Shown here: piece by piece, positions 61,435 through 64,000 of the stretch
Numbering within the stretch: position 1 is the stretch's first letter
Layout: every line of letters begins with the position of its first letter
NCBI GenBank assembly: GCA_020632875.1
Contig: JACKET010000020.1
Location: 62,001-126,000 of the forward strand
Direction of reading: 5' to 3'
DNA: 64,000 nt
Source: Alphaproteobacteria bacterium
Lineage (GTDB): Bacteria > Myxococcota_A > UBA796 > GCA-2862545
Notes under the pieces: model-generated
Database searches by the model: none
What the model saw: the letters and a program-made list of their open reading frames with translations, nothing else
What the model was told of the DNA's origin: nothing
Position numbers and translations under genes: made by a program

Positions 61435-62010
61435 CTACGGGCGCGACTGCTCCGACTCGGCACCGCGCTCGGCAGCAGGTGGCAGGCGCCACACCACCAG
61501 GGCCTCGATCGCGACCTGGACCCCGAACAGCACGTACTGAGCGGGCCCCGACACGAACAGCCACACCTCGCGCGACTGCGTCGTGGCCCACCCCGTGAGC
61601 GCCGCATGGACACACAGGTTCAGCGCGAAGCGCAGCGTGAGGCCCCGCAGGTACCGGCGCAGGACGTCGTCGAGGGGCTGCTCCGGGCTCGACTCCTCGT
61701 ACGCGACCTCGATGAGCGAGGCCGGCAGCGCGAGGCTCCCGACGAGGATCACCGCGAACACGAGGTCCCCGACGACCGGGCTCCACAGCACGAAGCGCTC
61801 GTCGTCCGACAGGAGCGACAGCGATCCGAGCACCAGCACGAGCCCGGCCGTGAACAGCGCCATCTTCGAGAGCTTGCGCGTCCGGTACCAGCCGAACCCC
61901 ACGTCGAGCAGCGCGAAGCCCATCGCCGCCGCGACCCCCGCCTTCAGGCCGTACGCCGACTCGACGACGTAGAACGCGACGAGCGGGAGCAGCGCGAACA
62001 GCAGCTGCAT
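61435..62010 (-). CDS. YciB/IspA-like inner-membrane protein
   Basis: A 191-aa protein with five hydrophobic segments (MQLLFALLPLVAFYVVESAYG at the start; LRFALNLCVHAALTGWATTQ; VLFGVQVAIEALVVWRL). The opening resembles the intracellular-septation family YciB (LLPLVAFYV), but I give this only moderate weight. It may act in envelope shape or division. Its ATG overlaps the Rieske gene stop by one base (TGATG). Confidence 0.6.
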   Translation of the reverse strand: MQLLFALLPLVAFYVVESAYGLKAGVAAAMGFALLDVGFGWYRTRKLSKMALFTAGLVLVLGSLSLLSDDERFVLWSPVVGDLVFAVILVGSLALPASLIEVAYEESSPEQPLDDVLRRYLRGLTLRFALNLCVHAALTGWATTQSREVWLFVSGPAQYVLFGVQVAIEALVVWRLPPAAERGAESEQSRP

Positions 62011-63068
62011 CAGACGAGCATCGTCACTTCGCGGCGGTAGGGCTCGAGCTGGTCGAGCTCGCCGTCCTCCGCGCGCTTCAACAGCCGCGAGATGTGCGGC
62101 CCGAGCAGATCGACCTCGGTGCTCACGTACCGGTCGCCCATCTGGCCCTTGAGCTCGGTCTGGAGCTTCAGGACCTTCACGTCCTGGCCGAAGATGTAGA
62201 GGGCGACGGGCTGCACGATGGGGCGGATGAGGAAGCCCGGGATGCGCGACTTCACCGACACGACCGCGAACAGACGCGTGATCTCGGGCGTCACGGGCGT
62301 GCACGCGCCGTTGAGGACGATGTGGTTCTCGTCGCCGATCGAGTACTCCACCTCGAGCACGCTCGGCAGGTAGAACCGGTCGAAGTGCGTGACGATGCCG
62401 CCGGAGGGGGAGAGCAGGCGCGCAGCGAGCCCTTCGGGACGGGGCTCTCCGATGTACTCCGCGACCACGTGGTCGGTGAACCGCTCGATGACGCAGCGGA
62501 TCTCGTTCCGATCCTTGTCGGAGCGGAAGAGGCCGCTGTGGAGGAAGGCCGTGTGCGGCACGTCGAGCGCGTTCTCGGCGACGGCGACGAGATCCGCGGG
62601 CGCTTCGAGCTCGCGCCGGACGGTCGTGTAGCCGGGCGCGTCCGCCACGCGGAAGTGGAACGGCTCGACGTCGGGCGCGACCTCGGGATCGAGCCACACC
62701 CAGACGAAGCCCTGCTGCTCGCGCACGGGGAAGGAGGTGACGCAGCGCGCAGGGCTCTCGGCGGGCCCGACCAGCCCGGGCACCGCGCGGCACTCGCCGG
62801 CCGCGTCGAACTTCCACCCGTGGTAGCCGCACTGGAGCGTGTCGCCGACGACCGCGCCGAACGTCAGCGGGACGCCGCGGTGCGGGCAGCGATCGAGGAG
62901 CGCGGCCGCCTGCCCGCTCTCGCCGCGGAACACGGCGATCGGGATGCCGCACATGGTGCGCTGCACGGGACGGGTGCCGAGCTCGGCGCTCGGGATCGCG
63001 ATGTACCAGGCCCGGCGCAGCCCGAAGGCCGTCGGGGGCGCGCGGAACGTGGGGCGGCTCTCGCTCAT
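62010..63068 (-). CDS. Rieske non-heme iron oxygenase (large subunit)
   Basis: A 352-aa protein. The N-terminal Rieske cluster has both ligand pairs (CPHRGVPL, CGYHGWKF). The catalytic domain carries the mononuclear iron motif ENALDVPHTAFLHSG (Asn/Asp bridge plus two His). This architecture hydroxylates or demethylates aromatic or cyclic compounds with an external reductase. The nearest named types (pheophorbide a or vanillate oxygenases) share the order of motifs, but the substrate cannot be told. No ferredoxin or reductase gene is in the window. It overlaps the TPR gene by four bases (ATGA) and the YciB-like gene by one. Confidence 0.88.
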   Translation of the reverse strand: MSESRPTFRAPPTAFGLRRAWYIAIPSAELGTRPVQRTMCGIPIAVFRGESGQAAALLDRCPHRGVPLTFGAVVGDTLQCGYHGWKFDAAGECRAVPGLVGPAESPARCVTSFPVREQQGFVWVWLDPEVAPDVEPFHFRVADAPGYTTVRRELEAPADLVAVAENALDVPHTAFLHSGLFRSDKDRNEIRCVIERFTDHVVAEYIGEPRPEGLAARLLSPSGGIVTHFDRFYLPSVLEVEYSIGDENHIVLNGACTPVTPEITRLFAVVSVKSRIPGFLIRPIVQPVALYIFGQDVKVLKLQTELKGQMGDRYVSTEVDLLGPHISRLLKRAEDGELDQLEPYRREVTMLV

Positions 63069-64000
63069 CCGGCCTCCGGCTTGCCGATGAGCGCTTCTAC
63101 CCGCTTCATGGCGTCCTGGTCACCCAGGCCGCGGTACTGGAACCACGCGAACTGGTACGCGGACCGCGCCCGGTCGGGCTGCTCGAGCTGCACGGCCAGG
63201 TCTCCGGCCTTGTGCGCACACCACGCCGCGTCGGCCTCGCAGAACGCGGTCTGGCGGAGCACCTCCTGGGCCTCGGCGAGGTGCTGGTCGAACTCGTCCC
63301 ACTTGCGGAGGCCCGCCGACGCGGCCATCAGAACGACGAGCGCGGAGCCCAGCAGGCGCCGCCGCCCCTCGGACTCGAGCAGGGCCTTCGCGCGCCGCCC
63401 GTCGCGGTCGGCACCGTCCCAGCTGCCGCGGCGCAGGTGGATGAGCGCGAGGTTCAGCCGCGCGACGACCGCCTGGGCGCTGCCGACCGACTCGAAGATC
63501 TGCAGCGCGTGCCGGTAGCCCGACTCGGCCTCGCCGATGTCACCGCGGTACCGCGCCACCTCGGCCAGGCCGTTGAGGCACAGCGCGAGCTTGTGGCGGT
63601 CGCCGAGCCGCTCGTAGACCTCGACCGCGCGCTTGAAGAGGTTCGACGCGCCTTCGACCTCGCCCGAGAGCAGGTCGAGGTGCGCCATCTCCTTCCAGCA
63701 GTCCGCCACGCCGACCTCGTCGTGCGCCTCCTCGAAGCTGCGACGCGCCTCGCCGAGGTACATCAGGGCGGTCTCGAGCTTGCCGCGCGTGCGCGCCACG
63801 GCCCCGAGCCCGTGCATCGCCATCGCGAAGAGGCGGGGATTCGCACCGTCGGCGGCGGACGCCTTGAGCTGCGTGAAGAGCTGCTCGGCGCCCGAGACCT
63901 CGGAGCGGCGGAGCGCGATCTGCGCCTGGAGGAACAGCGCCTCCTGGAGCACCGTGCCCCACGCCGACCACGCGTTGTCGCTCGCCGTGAGGGCCGCCTG
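63065..64000 (-). CDS. TPR protein, 5' end outside the window
   Basis: At least 311 residues of helical repeats with the TPR pattern (GVADCWKEMAHLDLLSGEVEGASNLFKRAVEVYERLGDRHKLALCLNGLAEVARYRGDIGEAESGYRHALQIFE). The frame stays open to the end of the window (QAALTASDNAWSAWGT before the internal GTG at 63952), so the real start is beyond 64000. In this group such C-termini often belong to serine/threonine kinases or SARP-like regulators, but no such domain is visible here. First gene of the operon, coupled to the Rieske gene. Confidence 0.8.
   Translation of the reverse strand, partial: QAALTASDNAWSAWGTVLQEALFLQAQIALRRSEVSGAEQLFTQLKASAADGANPRLFAMAMHGLGAVARTRGKLETALMYLGEARRSFEEAHDEVGVADCWKEMAHLDLLSGEVEGASNLFKRAVEVYERLGDRHKLALCLNGLAEVARYRGDIGEAESGYRHALQIFESVGSAQAVVARLNLALIHLRRGSWDGADRDGRRAKALLESEGRRRLLGSALVVLMAASAGLRKWDEFDQHLAEAQEVLRQTAFCEADAAWCAHKAGDLAVQLEQPDRARSAYQFAWFQYRGLGDQDAMKRVEALIGKPEAG

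Overview
The window is GC-rich chromosomal DNA, most likely from a predatory or gliding member of the Myxococcota (or a close deltaproteobacterial relative). The support is a near-complete Glt-type gliding-motility/envelope cluster, several AgmX/PglI C-terminal domain proteins, a protein ending in a MYXO-CTERM-like sorting tag, many short-signal lipoproteins, Asp-Thr repeat linkers, and an FHA-histidine kinase fusion. No phage genes, transposase genes, rRNA or CRISPR were found. One tRNA (Cys) is present.

Layout. 0-14 kb: a palindromic repeat element at the left edge, an unknown 638-aa lipoprotein, a small envelope protein, a Cys-rich lipoprotein overlapping a class A penicillin-binding protein (PBP1A) with an N-terminal zinc ribbon, a divergent CtpA-family protease with a long C-terminal extension, a hypothetical protein, a PrsW-like protease and a MATE exporter. 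14-25 kb: a small membrane protein, a class I glutamine amidotransferase and a CPBP protease (overlapping genes), a divergent UvrA-like ABC ATPase, nadB, a MYXO-CTERM surface protein, a zinc-ribbon membrane protein overlapping a proline-type aminopeptidase, two small membrane proteins and pyrE. 25-34 kb: a four-gene unit of TRAP-associated TPR lipoprotein (TatT type), DctP, a fused DctQM permease carrying an inserted calcium-repeat segment, and a lipoprotein sulfatase; then divergent guaB. 34-37 kb: acetoacetyl-CoA synthetase and an orphan rplC. 37-52 kb: the glt-like cluster, all on the minus strand, read in the order gltA, gltB, gltC, gltD, gltE, a gltG paralogue, gltF, gltG, two small AgmX-domain proteins and a CglE/GltH-like outer-membrane protein. 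52-57.5 kb: an overlapping operon exbB-exbD-tonB-TonB-dependent receptor-lipoprotein. 57.6 kb: tRNA-Cys and a lipoprotein. 58.2-60.3 kb: about 2 kb without genes, built from several layers of repeats. 60.3-64 kb: a minus-strand operon of a TPR protein (5' end outside the window), a Rieske oxygenase, a YciB-like membrane protein and an FHA-histidine kinase.

How the parts fit. The Glt proteins are expected to form an envelope-spanning assembly: outer-membrane barrels (GltA, GltB, GltH-like), periplasmic and lipoprotein TPR proteins (GltC, GltD, GltE), and inner-membrane proteins that reach the periplasm with AgmX/PglI (TonB-like) C-termini. A proton-channel pair of the ExbB/ExbD type lies next to the cluster but is organised as the energiser of a TonB receptor. 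Three of the glt units share the same direct repeat, TGACRA-N5-TGACRA, about 120-160 bp upstream of their starts, and a fourth has a degenerate copy, which suggests a common regulator.

The most unusual non-coding feature is where repeats sit. Every convergent gene junction longer than 100 bp (2479-2738, 13826-14288, 24790-25333, 33336-34269, 58239-60321) is filled with palindromic or repeated DNA. Two of these, plus the left edge, hold copies of one large inverted-repeat family whose arms reach about 270 bp. One copy carries a small GGTGTC...GACACC element at its exact centre, and a relative of that element stands alone at 13854-14126.
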